A stretch of DNA of 43,939 bases. It comes from Deltaproteobacteria bacterium. Lineage in GTDB: Bacteria > Desulfobacterota > Desulfobulbia > Desulfobulbales > JAJRZW01. The notes beneath the pieces are model-generated. The model ran no database searches and had not been told where the DNA came from. It was given only the letters and a program-made list of their open reading frames with translations. Positions 1 to 7,807 of the stretch are shown piece by piece. The stretch's first letter is position 1, and the number at the start of each line of letters is the position of its first letter. Where the stretch lies: contig JAJRZW010000041.1 in assembly GCA_024275015.1 (NCBI GenBank), positions 1 to 43,939 of the forward strand, read 5' to 3'. The position numbers were made by a program, and so were the translations under genes.

Positions 1-1
1 C

Positions 2-829
2 CGTAATGGCCGTCTTGAGGGCTTTTTGTTTCCGTTTATTGTGGTCGCGGACAGGCGTTTCAGTCTTGACCTGAGCGATGACGAGATCCGGGCCAGGGTG
101 GCCAACCGGGCAGCGATTCCGTGGCTGTACGCGCCGCAATTCAATAATTTCAAGGCGATACGGCGGGAGTTGAAACTTGACCGGCGTGACTGGGCCATAT
201 ATCAGGGTCTGGGAGACCCCGCTGTTCTTGAGGAGTCCATTGCCGTCTTTGTCCTTTCCGGGATTTTTTCCTGCGGCGGGGGAATTATTCCCGATCAGGC
301 CGGATTCGCGGCCATTGCCGCCGCGGTGCGGGAAGAAGGACTTTCCCCATTGGTTTCCGGGGCCATGGCCACAGTGCGGGCCTTGCTCACGGCCCGGCGG
401 AGTGCCGCCGACGCTATCGTCTCTTTTGCCGCCAGGAGTCATAAGGGCGCTGCGCTTGTTTTTGCCGGGCTTTAACAGTCGCTCGACGCCCTTGTCGGCC
501 CTGATTTTTTTCTTACCGCCGACCTTGATCTCTGCCGTTATCGTCTGCGGCATTTAAAGGCCCTGGCCCTGCGGTCGGAACGGGCCTATGTTGATCCGGG
601 TCGGGATATGCGTCGGGTGGAGCAGGTAAGGTCGTTCGCCGACCGTGTCGCCGTTGTTGACCGCGGTAATCTTACCCCGGAAGCGGCCCGGGGGCTGGGG
701 GAATACGCCTTGATGCTCGAGGAATTCCGGGTGGCGGTATTTGCCCAGGAGCTTGGGACCGCCATGCCGGTTTCCGCGGCCCGGCTTGATAAGAAGTGGC
801 GCGAGATCAAAGGGATGCTCACGGGATGA
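2..829 (+). pseudogene. hrpA: ATP-dependent RNA helicase HrpA, C-terminal part, interrupted by an in-frame TAA
   Basis: The frame is open from the left edge and begins upstream of the window, so only the C-terminal DUF3418-type region of a DEAH-box helicase is visible. The last ~115 residues are typical of HrpA: a segment reading DALVGPDFF, then RLRHLKALALRSERA, then the near-terminal block LEEFRVAVFAQELGTAMPVS. Upstream sequence (FIVVADRRFSLDL..., LYAPQF) fits the preceding HrpA region. The frame is stopped by TAA at 473-475 and continues without a shift to TGA at 827-829. Family-like sequence lies on both sides, so a single base change (for example AAA, GAA or CAA to TAA) explains it. It could be a true nonsense mutation or an assembly error. 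If real, the protein loses about 118 C-terminal residues. A restart at 608 would give only a 73-residue fragment. Family assignment is from recalled motifs. Confidence 0.72.
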
Positions 830-862
830 TTTGTTTTAAGGCACGCATACAGGCGGCGTTTC

Positions 863-890
863 TGAAACCCTTACAGAGTGCGATTTTTTG
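863..890 (+). repeat. Dispersed repeat R5, copy 1
   Basis: A ~28-base block containing CAGAGTGCGATTT recurs with few changes at 3710-3739. Both copies follow the 3' end of a plus-strand gene. No coding or structural role is apparent. Confidence 0.5.
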
Positions 891-911
891 TATCAGGTGC
901 CGCTGATTCCG

Positions 912-968
912 TCGGATCAAAAAATCCGGTGAAATCGAGAGGTTGGCCGAAATTTGTTTTGGCCAACC
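912..968 (+). repeat. Dispersed repeat R1, copy a (core only)
   Basis: This copy carries the R1 core block AAATCGAGAGGTTG followed by a hairpin, GGTTGGCC (941-948) paired with GGCCAACC (961-968). The core recurs at 5650-5691 and 28590-28625 (reverse) and at 38708-38743. The preceding CGGAT...ATCCG mini-stem (913-927) matches the internal R1 stem of the other copies. The 830-1150 gap holds this element, R5 and a putative promoter, and I see no gene in it. Confidence 0.65.
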
Positions 969-1079
969 TCCGGTTAATTGGTCGCTTGCAACCGCGGCTT
1001 TCATTTGCCGTGATTTTTCGCTATGATTTCAATTGGCCCGATACCCGCTGACGGCACCCTCTTAAGTCGTTACGGAAAT

Positions 1080-1107
1080 TTGAGATCATGTTTCCGTTTA
1101 GTATGAT
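1080..1107 (+). promoter_or_regulatory. Putative sigma70-type promoter for the diguanylate cyclase gene
   Basis: TTGAGA at 1080-1085 is separated by 16 bases from TATGAT at 1102-1107. Predicted transcription would start about 35-40 bases before the ATG at 1151. This is a pattern match only. Confidence 0.4.
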
Positions 1108-1150
1108 GGTATCGTGATTCAACTGGACCATTAAACCGTGACGAGGAAAA

Positions 1151-2914
1151 ATGTCGCTTTTAACCTTTTATTCCCTGCTCAACGATTCTGACGTGGTTCT
1201 TGAACTTCTTGAGGCTATTGATGCCGGTATCGTGGTGGTTGATGAACGCTACCGGGTGCGGATGGTCAACCGGGCCGGGCGTGATATCCTTGGCTGCAGC
1301 CCCAATTGTCTCTCCGGCAAGGTCACCTGCCATGATCTGTTCTATGACTGCGAAACCCCCTGTGAACAATGTCCCCTTACCGATGTTTCGCTGCAGGGAG
1401 TGCATCGTTCTCTGACCCTGAAGCGTGATGACGGCAGTGATTGTTATCTCAAGATTTTTGCCTCGAAATGGGAAAAACATCTGGTTATGACCCTGCATGA
1501 CGTGACCCGTGAGGTCACTCTTTTGCGCGAGGTTGATCTTGCCCGGCGTGAGCTTGTGGCCGATAATGTCAAGGTCGCGCGGCGGAGTAAGGCGGTGGCG
1601 CTGGAGAAGGATCAGCTTTCCCGTCTCCTCGATCAACTCCCGGACGGGCTTTTGACCGTGGATGAGGAGTTTCAGATTATTGAAGTGAATGCGGCCGTGG
1701 CTTCGCTCCTGCCCCGAGACGATGGGCGGACATGCCATGAACGCCTGGGTAAGGAGGGGGTATGCGACGAGTGTCCCATCGACTGGCAGGTGCCGTTGAA
1801 GAGCGATACCCTGCTTAAGGTCAGCCACGCCCTGGCCGACTGCCATCTGACTGAGGTCATCACCGATTCCCCCCTTGGACCCGGAGCCATGCTCCAGTTT
1901 CGTGATACCACCCGGGAAATAGAGTTGATCGACCGGATCCGGGAACAGCAGAAGGCGATCACCGGTAAAAACGAGATGCTCAACCGGCTGGTGGATTTCA
2001 CCGGTGCCATGCCCCGGGCCGAGACCCTGGAAGAGGTGGTCGATCATTTTGTCCGGGTCTTTCCCGGGATAGTGTCGGCGGCGGGGATGGCCCTGCTGGT
2101 GGACGATATCCGTCCCGGTTCCATCTGGCTTACCCGCAGCGTCAGTTTTAAAGAGCGTGATATCGCCGTTCTGGTTCGTTCGTATCTTGATCGGGAGGTG
2201 CTTACCAGCCGGGCTGAATTACCCGCGGCCGAGCTTTTGAATCTTGACCGTGAGCTGGTGCAGGTGGTGGAACTGGTCGGGGGCGACGGGGGCAGGGTGG
2301 GGCAGCTGGTCATCGAATGCGGCGGCGAATGCCGTGACCGGGGGGAGCTGATTGATGTTTTTGCCCGTCCCCTGGGGGCTTTTATCCATAACCGTTTGTT
2401 GTTGAAAAAACTTGAGGAGCGGGCCAACACCGACCCCATGACCGGGCTCTATAACCGCGCTTTCCTCGATCAGGTCCTGAAGGAGGAGAAACGGAAACTG
2501 GCCCGTTTCTCCATGCCGTTCGCGGTGGTCATGGCCGATGTCAACCGTCTGAAAAAGGCCAATGATATTTACGGCCACGAGGCCGGCGACCGCCTGATTA
2601 TCACGGTCAGTGATCTTCTTAGACGCAATGTCCGCAATACCGATCTTCTTGCCCGTACCGGCGGCGATGAGTTTCTTATTCTCCTCGGCAATACCGACGA
2701 CGCCGAGGCCCAGGAGTTTATTGATCGCCTGCGGAACAAGGTTTTTACCGATATCATGATGGACGTGGGCGATGGGGAGAAGTTCCCGGTAAACGTCAGC
2801 TTCGGCGCTGCCGGTACCGATGTCTGTCCGGTTGATGAACTCATCGCCACCGCCGACCGCTTGATGTACGAGTCCAAGGAGGCCTTTTACAAGACTGAGG
2901 AGCGTTATCGCTGA
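1151..2914 (+). CDS. PAS-PAS-GGDEF diguanylate cyclase
   Basis: 587-residue protein predicted to make cyclic di-GMP from two GTP. Two PAS-like sensor domains lie at about residues 14-120 and 160-255. A GAF-like or linker region spans ~285-415, and the GGDEF domain ~425-580. The active-site loop GGDEF is intact (504-508). An RxxD inhibitory site (RNTD, 495-498) sits five residues before it, so product feedback is likely. Both PAS domains carry cysteine clusters: C60, C67, C71 and C74 in the first (CHDLF, then CEQCP), and C195, C205 and C208 in the second (CHERL, then CDECP). This recurring PAS variant could bind metal or sense redox. No transmembrane segment is evident, so it should be cytosolic. 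GAGG lies 6-9 bases before the ATG. The neighbouring CheZ-like gene suggests a signalling or motility link, but none is proven. Confidence 0.9.
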   Translation: MSLLTFYSLLNDSDVVLELLEAIDAGIVVVDERYRVRMVNRAGRDILGCSPNCLSGKVTCHDLFYDCETPCEQCPLTDVSLQGVHRSLTLKRDDGSDCYLKIFASKWEKHLVMTLHDVTREVTLLREVDLARRELVADNVKVARRSKAVALEKDQLSRLLDQLPDGLLTVDEEFQIIEVNAAVASLLPRDDGRTCHERLGKEGVCDECPIDWQVPLKSDTLLKVSHALADCHLTEVITDSPLGPGAMLQFRDTTREIELIDRIREQQKAITGKNEMLNRLVDFTGAMPRAETLEEVVDHFVRVFPGIVSAAGMALLVDDIRPGSIWLTRSVSFKERDIAVLVRSYLDREVLTSRAELPAAELLNLDRELVQVVELVGGDGGRVGQLVIECGGECRDRGELIDVFARPLGAFIHNRLLLKKLEERANTDPMTGLYNRAFLDQVLKEEKRKLARFSMPFAVVMADVNRLKKANDIYGHEAGDRLIITVSDLLRRNVRNTDLLARTGGDEFLILLGNTDDAEAQEFIDRLRNKVFTDIMMDVGDGEKFPVNVSFGAAGTDVCPVDELIATADRLMYESKEAFYKTEERYR

Positions 2915-2946
2915 CTGGCATCCTCTGTTTCTTTCCGTTATAATTA

Positions 2947-3012
2947 ATGGTCTTGTAACAATTTCCCGCGGAGGTGTTTTCAGCCGGAGCGGGGACTTGT
3001 TACGAGACTGTC
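2947..3012 (-). repeat. R2 palindromic element, copy a (internally deleted)
   Basis: This ~66-bp remnant keeps both R2 ends (GTAACAATTTCCCGCGGAGG, and the reverse of GACAGTCTCGTAACAAG) and has lost the whole centre. It is bracketed by a 7-bp direct repeat, ATAATTA, at 2940-2946 and 3013-3019, which resembles a target-site duplication. Confidence 0.65.
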
Positions 3013-3069
3013 ATAATTACCCAGGCACAAAATTATTTACCTCCCATTGTGGGGGGCGCGGACGGGGAT

Positions 3070-3681
3070 ATGAAAATTGAAAAAGAGATAGAGCGTCTGG
3101 TCCAGACCACCGAGGCCATCCTGGCCGGGGATCTGGATGCGGCGAAAGAGGTTGATCTTGACGAAGAGGGGATCCTCTTTGATCTGACCATACGGATAAA
3201 TTCCATGGTCAGTAACCTGCGGCAGGTTGAGGTTCCCCTGGCCAGCGCCGGCGACAAGACTCCTCAGATGACCGGCCTGGCCCGTGATGTCCTTCAGCTG
3301 ATGGATCAGTCAACCGGCGAGGTCCTTGACAAGACCGACCGTCTGAGCGAACTGTGTGAAAAATTTTGTCAATCGATCCCGGAAACGGACTCCCACGCCC
3401 ATACGAATCTTGATTCAATGAAGGCGGCGATTTTTGACATAGTCGCATCCCAGTCGTATCAGGACGTGGCCCGGCAGAAGATGGAAGGACTTTCCCGCGA
3501 CCTCGAGCAGGTGCGTGACTGGCTCCTTGATGTCCTTCTGGTCCTGAACCTTAAAAAACCGGATGTGACCAAGAGTCTTAAGGAAAAGGCAAAAAAATTG
3601 ACCGAGTCCCGCGGGTCGGGGAGCGGGGATATCCGTCAGCAGGATCTGGTAGACGATCTGCTGGCGGAGTTTGGTTTTTAG
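3070..3681 (+). CDS. CheZ-like phosphatase of CheY-P
   Basis: 203-residue, mostly helical protein. I assign it to the CheZ family on two features. The helix around residues 126-140 contains QDVARQ, matching the CheZ catalytic DxxxQ signature (D132 and Q136 here; D143 and Q147 in E. coli CheZ). The C-terminus, QQDLVDDLLAEFGF, closely matches the CheY-P-binding tail of CheZ (QDQVDDLL..LGF). CheZ is a dimeric four-helix bundle that inserts a glutamine into the CheY active site and speeds dephosphorylation. A longer frame opens at 2974 but lies in repeat R2 and adds non-conserved residues, so the ATG at 3070 is preferred; its ribosome site is weak. No cheA, cheY or cheW is nearby; a chemoreceptor lies 10 kb away. 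The target response regulator is unknown. Confidence 0.72.
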   Translation: MKIEKEIERLVQTTEAILAGDLDAAKEVDLDEEGILFDLTIRINSMVSNLRQVEVPLASAGDKTPQMTGLARDVLQLMDQSTGEVLDKTDRLSELCEKFCQSIPETDSHAHTNLDSMKAAIFDIVASQSYQDVARQKMEGLSRDLEQVRDWLLDVLLVLNLKKPDVTKSLKEKAKKLTESRGSGSGDIRQQDLVDDLLAEFGF

Positions 3682-3709
3682 CTTGCAAGCACTCCATGAA
3701 CACTGGCCT

Positions 3710-3739
3710 TGAAACCCCTGCAGAGTGCGATTTCTTTTG
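3710..3739 (+). repeat. Dispersed repeat R5, copy 2
   Basis: Second copy of the block seen at 863-890, sharing CAGAGTGCGATTT and flanking AAACCC. It lies between the convergent ends of the CheZ-like gene and tsaB. Confidence 0.5.
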
Positions 3740-3756
3740 CCTCATGATTTTTCGGT

Positions 3757-4470
3757 TCAGGTCTCAGCCCGTAGATTCTCCTCAGCCTGGGAAACCTTAA
3801 CGTATAATGGCTCGGCGTCGTCCGGGGCCGGTTTTTCCCCCCTTTGCAGCATCCCGAGAGCCAGAGTCGCGATGGCCGCCGCCCTTGAGGTGTATATCCG
3901 GGGATCGGCGGCGATGAAGTTTTCCCCCAGGATCGTCTCAAGGCCATAGTCTTCATAACCGGGAACGCCGATGAACAGGGTCGGGGTCTTTATAAGTTCC
4001 GTCACCTTTGCCGGGGCCAGAGCGAGGTAGTCGCCGGTTCTTTCCGGAAGGGCTGGGAAACGACTCTGGTAACGGCCGAGGTAGAGTTCGTTTTTGCGGG
4101 CCTGGCTCACGGCGCAGATCGGCAGGGGGGAATGCCCGGCCTGGGCCGCTAAGCCGTCGAGGGTGGGTACGGTAAACAGGGGCAGATTCATGCTCCGGGC
4201 CAGCCCTTTGGCACAGGCCATGCCTATTCGCAGACCGGTGAAGCTACCGGGGCCGGAGCTTACGGCGATGGCGGCGAGGTCGTCGGGACCGGTCGCGGTT
4301 TTTTCAAGCAGGGCCTCTATTTCCGGGAGCAATTGTCGCGAATGGTCGCGGTCGGCGTTTATCGATATCTCTGCCACGAGTCCGGCCGGGGTTGCCAGGG
4401 CCACCGATCGTGTCCGCCCGGCGGTTTCAATCCCGAGGACGGCGTGGTTTATATCTTCACTGGCGTTCAT
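3757..4470 (-). CDS. tsaB: tRNA threonylcarbamoyladenosine biosynthesis protein TsaB
   Basis: TsaB (YeaZ) partners with TsaD and TsaE to place threonylcarbamoyl on A37 of ANN-decoding tRNAs. It is an inactive ASKHA-fold paralogue that scaffolds TsaD. Family signatures are LGIETAGRTRSVAL near the N-terminus, DHSRQLLPEIEALL, and SSGPGSFTGLRIGMACAKGLA. With the start at 4470 the protein has 237 residues, normal for the family. A longer frame opens at 4518 but would overlap rseP by 44 bases and adds 16 residues upstream of the conserved fold. The ATG at 4470 follows the rseP stop (4475-4477) by four bases, indicating translational coupling. It is the last gene of the rpsB-to-rseP block. Confidence 0.9.
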   Translation of the reverse strand: MNASEDINHAVLGIETAGRTRSVALATPAGLVAEISINADRDHSRQLLPEIEALLEKTATGPDDLAAIAVSSGPGSFTGLRIGMACAKGLARSMNLPLFTVPTLDGLAAQAGHSPLPICAVSQARKNELYLGRYQSRFPALPERTGDYLALAPAKVTELIKTPTLFIGVPGYEDYGLETILGENFIAADPRIYTSRAAAIATLALGMLQRGEKPAPDDAEPLYVKVSQAEENLRAET

Positions 4471-4474
4471 GGTC

Positions 4475-5551
4475 TCAGTGGTGGGTAAAGATGCGGACGA
4501 GATCGTTGTAGAAGACAAAGATCATCAGACTGATCAACAGGGCCAGCCCGATCCGTTGACTCATCTCCATTGCCGATTCGTTCAGGGGTTTGCCGCGGAT
4601 GGCCTCGATGGAGAAAAACATCAGGTGGCCGCCATCGAGAACCGGGATGGGAAAGAGGTTGATGATCCCCAGATTAACGCTGATCACCCCCATGAAGTGG
4701 AGGAGATTAAACCATCCGGCCTCGAATTGCTGTCCGGCCAACTGGGCAATGAGGATCGGGCCTCCCATCTGCGAGGCCGGGATGACCCGCTGGATCATTT
4801 TCATCACTCCCATGATGGTGAGGTAGATCATCATTACCGTCTGGTTGACCGCCCCGGTGACTGCCTCGATTAGACTGCCGTCACGGTAACGTACCTCGGT
4901 CTTGCGGCTTATTCCCAGCATATAGCGTTTGCCGGTGACCTCACCGAAGATATCGTGGCTGTCTTCTTCGCGGGCGGCGGTGCTGATCCGGATAATCTCC
5001 GTACCCCGTTTTATTTCCAGGGCCAGGGATGCTCCTTTGCTTTGGCTGATGGTCGTCGCCAGCTTATCCCAGTCGTTTACCGGTTGCTCGTTGATGCTCA
5101 GGATTTCATCACCGGCCATGATTCCCGCCGCCATTGCCGGTGATCCCGGCGAGACCGCGGCGATGGTGGTTCCGGGAAGTGCTTCCGGTATTCCGTGGGC
5201 GGCAAAGACGATAAAAAAGAATAATACCGCTGCGAGGAGGTTGAAGGTCGGACCGGCAAGGACGATGGCAAAACGCTGCCATACCGGTCTGGTAGCAAAG
5301 GATCGTTTTTCATCCTCCGGTTCCAGTTCTTCGTCAGCACCTTCGCCCAGCATTTTAACATAGCCGCCAAGGGGGAGGACACTGAGGATGTACTCGGTTT
5401 CGCCTAATTTTCTGCCGATAATACGCGGCCCGAATCCGAGGGAGAATTTCAGCACCTTGACCCGGAGGAGTTTCGCGGCCATGAAATGGCCGAGTTCATG
5501 GACAAAGATGAGGACGCCGAGGACGATTATAAAGGATATGAATGAGTGCAT
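4475..5551 (-). CDS. rseP: Site-2 intramembrane zinc metalloprotease RseP
   Basis: Inner-membrane M50 protease that cleaves membrane-spanning anti-sigma factors and remnant signal peptides. From the ATG at 5551 it is 358 residues. The zinc motif HELGH is at 18-22, within the first membrane helix. A single PDZ domain covers roughly 115-185 (motif PGSPAMAAGIMAGDEI). The third zinc ligand lies in NLFPIPVLDGGH (D306), in a C-terminal helix. Four membrane segments are expected. A longer frame to 5656 runs into repeat R1 and its hairpin and adds a non-hydrophobic leader, so the internal ATG is chosen although no clear ribosome site precedes it. In many bacteria dxr and rseP are adjacent; here they are separated by 217 bases of repeats. 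Single-PDZ length is smaller than the two-PDZ E. coli enzyme. Confidence 0.9.
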   Translation of the reverse strand: MHSFISFIIVLGVLIFVHELGHFMAAKLLRVKVLKFSLGFGPRIIGRKLGETEYILSVLPLGGYVKMLGEGADEELEPEDEKRSFATRPVWQRFAIVLAGPTFNLLAAVLFFFIVFAAHGIPEALPGTTIAAVSPGSPAMAAGIMAGDEILSINEQPVNDWDKLATTISQSKGASLALEIKRGTEIIRISTAAREEDSHDIFGEVTGKRYMLGISRKTEVRYRDGSLIEAVTGAVNQTVMMIYLTIMGVMKMIQRVIPASQMGGPILIAQLAGQQFEAGWFNLLHFMGVISVNLGIINLFPIPVLDGGHLMFFSIEAIRGKPLNESAMEMSQRIGLALLISLMIFVFYNDLVRIFTHH

Positions 5552-5580
5552 TTTTTTATAGTGACGGATTTGTTTAGTAA

Positions 5581-5720
5581 AGGGGGTATTTTGCAGGATA
5601 CCCTGACAGGTCATTGAAAAAGCCGCCCATGGCTTTTTCAATGACCTGTTGGCCAAAACGAGTTTCAGTCAACCTCTCGATTCCACCGGATTTTTAAATC
5701 CGGTGAGAAACGGACTGCCA
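5581..5720 (-). repeat. R1 element, copy b, with R3 end-remnant and a 19-bp perfect hairpin
   Basis: The dxr-rseP spacer holds three structures. An R3 end-only remnant has GGGTAT (5584-5589) paired with ATACCC (5598-5603). A perfect 19-bp inverted repeat spans 5606-5624 and 5631-5649, with arm CAGGTCATTGAAAAAGCC plus one flanking A-T pair and a six-base loop. The reversed R1 core lies at 5650-5691, and a perfect 10-bp palindrome, CACCGGATTT (5684-5693) with AAATCCGGTG (5696-5705), overlaps its end. On the rseP transcript the big hairpin lies about 55 bases before the start codon. Confidence 0.75.
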
Positions 5721-5768
5721 AGGTGATCGAGTGAGGGAGAGGTCGTTTTATCTTCGTTGTTTCGATTA

Positions 5769-6965
5769 CTATGTCACTTTTTTCTCCCTCTTCTGTTCCA
5801 GATTAAGGCTAAAGGCCTCCACCACCGCCTCGGCCTGCATCCGGGCCGCGAGATCGGCGGCCACCACCGCCCTGATCGACCCGGCCTCGGCCTTTACGCT
5901 CCGGTCCATGGTCTCCGCCACCACAAGGGGGATCTCCGGGAAACGGATTTTTTCATCTAAAAAGGCGGCCACTGCCACCTCGTTGGCGCCGTTCATGACT
6001 GCCGGCATGGTCCCGCCGATTTTTGCCGCCTGGTAGGCAAGTTTAAGCGCGGGGAATTTCTTGAAATCCGGGCGAAAAAAGGAGAGATCCCCGGCCCGGA
6101 CGAGGTTTAGCCGTTCCATTCCCAGGTCTATCCGTTCCGGCCAGGCCAGGGCGTGGGCAATTGGAATCCGCATGTCCGGGACCCCCATATGGGAGATGAT
6201 CGAGCCGTCGCGGAATTCGACCATTGAGTGGACGATGGACTGCGGGTGGACCAGAACTTCAATATCTTCAAGCGCGACCCCGAAGAGGTGAAAGGCCTCG
6301 ATGATTTCCAGACCCTTGTTCATCATGGTGGCACTGTCGATGGAGATTTTGGCCCCCATATCCCAGTTGGGATGGGCCAGGGCTTCTTCCCGGCTGACAT
6401 CCCACAATGACTGGGGGGAGCGGTTGATAAAGGGGCCGCCCGAGGCGGTGAGGATGATCTTTTTCACCTCGTTCTCCCGACCGGCGGTGAGGCATTGGAA
6501 TATGGCGGAGTGTTCACTGTCCACCGGGAGAATTTTTACTCCCTTTTCTTCCGCCCGCCGGATGACGAGATCGCCGGCCATGACCAGGGTCTCCTTGTTG
6601 GCAAGGGCGATGTCCTTGCCGGCCTCGATGGCCGCCATGGTGGGCAGGAGTCCGGCACCACCGACCATGGCTGAGACCGTGACCTCCGCCTCGGGGATGG
6701 CGGCGATTTTTTTCGCCGCATCCGAACCGCCGATTACCGTGGTCGCCATATCCGGCGGTAGTGAATTTTTTAATTTCTCCGCCGCCTCCGGGTCGGCCAC
6801 CGAGACCATGAGCGGGGCAAAGGCCTCCATCTGCTGTCGCAGCAGCTCGATATTACTGCCGACGCTCATTCCCACCACCCGGAAGCGGCCGGGATGGGAT
6901 CGCACTACTTCAAGGACGTTTTTGCCGATGGAACCGGTCGAGCCCAGAAGGGAGATGCTTTTCAT
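5769..6965 (-). CDS. dxr: 1-deoxy-D-xylulose 5-phosphate reductoisomerase
   Basis: Converts DXP to 2-C-methyl-D-erythritol 4-phosphate with NADPH and a divalent metal, the committed step of the MEP isoprenoid pathway. The NADPH-binding GSTGSIG is near the N-terminus. ALANKETLVMAG, LPVDSEHSAIFQ (metal and substrate ligands), ASGGPF, NWDMG, SATMMNKGLE (a metal-binding glutamate) and the C-terminal MNGANEVAVAAFL block are all present. Length is 398 residues, as usual. The ATG at 6965 is preferred over a TTG two codons earlier because AAGGGA lies six bases upstream of it. It follows the cdsA stop by ten bases. The isoprenoid product feeds the uppS product encoded two genes upstream. Confidence 0.96.
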   Translation of the reverse strand: MKSISLLGSTGSIGKNVLEVVRSHPGRFRVVGMSVGSNIELLRQQMEAFAPLMVSVADPEAAEKLKNSLPPDMATTVIGGSDAAKKIAAIPEAEVTVSAMVGGAGLLPTMAAIEAGKDIALANKETLVMAGDLVIRRAEEKGVKILPVDSEHSAIFQCLTAGRENEVKKIILTASGGPFINRSPQSLWDVSREEALAHPNWDMGAKISIDSATMMNKGLEIIEAFHLFGVALEDIEVLVHPQSIVHSMVEFRDGSIISHMGVPDMRIPIAHALAWPERIDLGMERLNLVRAGDLSFFRPDFKKFPALKLAYQAAKIGGTMPAVMNGANEVAVAAFLDEKIRFPEIPLVVAETMDRSVKAEAGSIRAVVAADLAARMQAEAVVEAFSLNLEQKREKKVT

Positions 6966-6975
6966 GGTCAATCCC

Positions 6976-7803
6976 TTAATGCCCCGGTATGATGCCGAAG
7001 TGGATGAGATAGAAGAGCAGGGGGGCGGCGATCATAAGGGAATCCATGCGGTCGAGGACGCCGCCGTGTCCGGGGAGGATATTGCCGCTGTCCTTGATTC
7101 TCATGGTTCGTTTAAGCATTGATTCGGTCAGGTCCCCCATTACCCCGATACAGGTGAGGGCCAGGGTCAGGATGGCCATGGTAAGCGGCGGTACAAACGG
7201 CAGCCAGGGGATTCCCACCAGAACTGCGGCCACGACCGCGCCCAGGGTTCCGGCGATGAAGCCTTCGATGGTTTTGCCGGGGCTGATGGCCGGGGCGAGT
7301 TTGTGGCGGCCGAAGAGGATACCGCCGTAATAGGCGCAGGAGTCGGAGGCGACGGTAATCGCGGTAAGAAGCAGGAGCCACTGCACCCCGTTTTCAAGCC
7401 CCAGGAGGAGAGTGAAATGGGAAAAGCTGAAACCAACGTAGAAGATGCCGAAACCAAGGCGGAGCATGAGGTCAAAGGGGGCGCAGTTAAGCTGTGACCG
7501 GCTCAGGGATTGATATCTGGTCAGGGTGTAGGCGATGAGTAGGAAAAGGGCGAGGAACAGGGCCGCGGTGACCAGCTCTGGTTTGCCGTTAAACGCGGCG
7601 ATCAGGGGAAGAAGGCCGAGGATGATTCCGGCGCCCTTATCGGTCCAGGGGTGGCCGGGAAGGATTATGGTGCAGTATTCCCCCAGGGCAAGGCCGCCAA
7701 CGAGAAGAAATATCAGCCAGAAGAGCCAGGAAACCCCCGAGAACAGCAACCACAGCCAGATACCGCCGACCATTAATCCGGTTATGATACGTTTGGTATT
7801 CAT
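6976..7803 (-). CDS. cdsA: Phosphatidate cytidylyltransferase CdsA
   Basis: Inner-membrane enzyme making CDP-diacylglycerol from phosphatidate and CTP, the precursor of phosphatidylethanolamine and phosphatidylglycerol. It has 275 residues with several hydrophobic helices (about 8-35, 55-75, 78-95, 115-155, 180-225). The C-terminal family signature KDSGNILPGHGGVLDRMDS is present with the metal- and substrate-binding aspartates. DSCAYYGGILFGRHKLAP and SPGKTIEGFI are also typical. It begins four bases after the uppS stop codon, so it is in the same transcript as uppS and dxr. Confidence 0.95.
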   Translation of the reverse strand: MNTKRIITGLMVGGIWLWLLFSGVSWLFWLIFLLVGGLALGEYCTIILPGHPWTDKGAGIILGLLPLIAAFNGKPELVTAALFLALFLLIAYTLTRYQSLSRSQLNCAPFDLMLRLGFGIFYVGFSFSHFTLLLGLENGVQWLLLLTAITVASDSCAYYGGILFGRHKLAPAISPGKTIEGFIAGTLGAVVAAVLVGIPWLPFVPPLTMAILTLALTCIGVMGDLTESMLKRTMRIKDSGNILPGHGGVLDRMDSLMIAAPLLFYLIHFGIIPGH

Positions 7804-7807
7804 GATT

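Noticed and set aside
473-475. Recoding of the hrpA stop (selenocysteine or read-through)
   Set aside because: The codon is TAA, not TGA or TAG, and no SECIS-like structure was seen. Mutation or assembly error is simpler.
1160-2047. 295-residue frame antisense to the diguanylate cyclase
   Set aside because: Shadow frame opposite well-supported PAS domains.
2974-3069. N-terminal extension of the CheZ-like protein
   Set aside because: The extra 32 codons read through repeat R2 and are not conserved; the ATG at 3070 fits better.
5552-5656. N-terminal extension of RseP
   Set aside because: It would encode the 19-bp hairpin region and place a polar leader before the first membrane helix.
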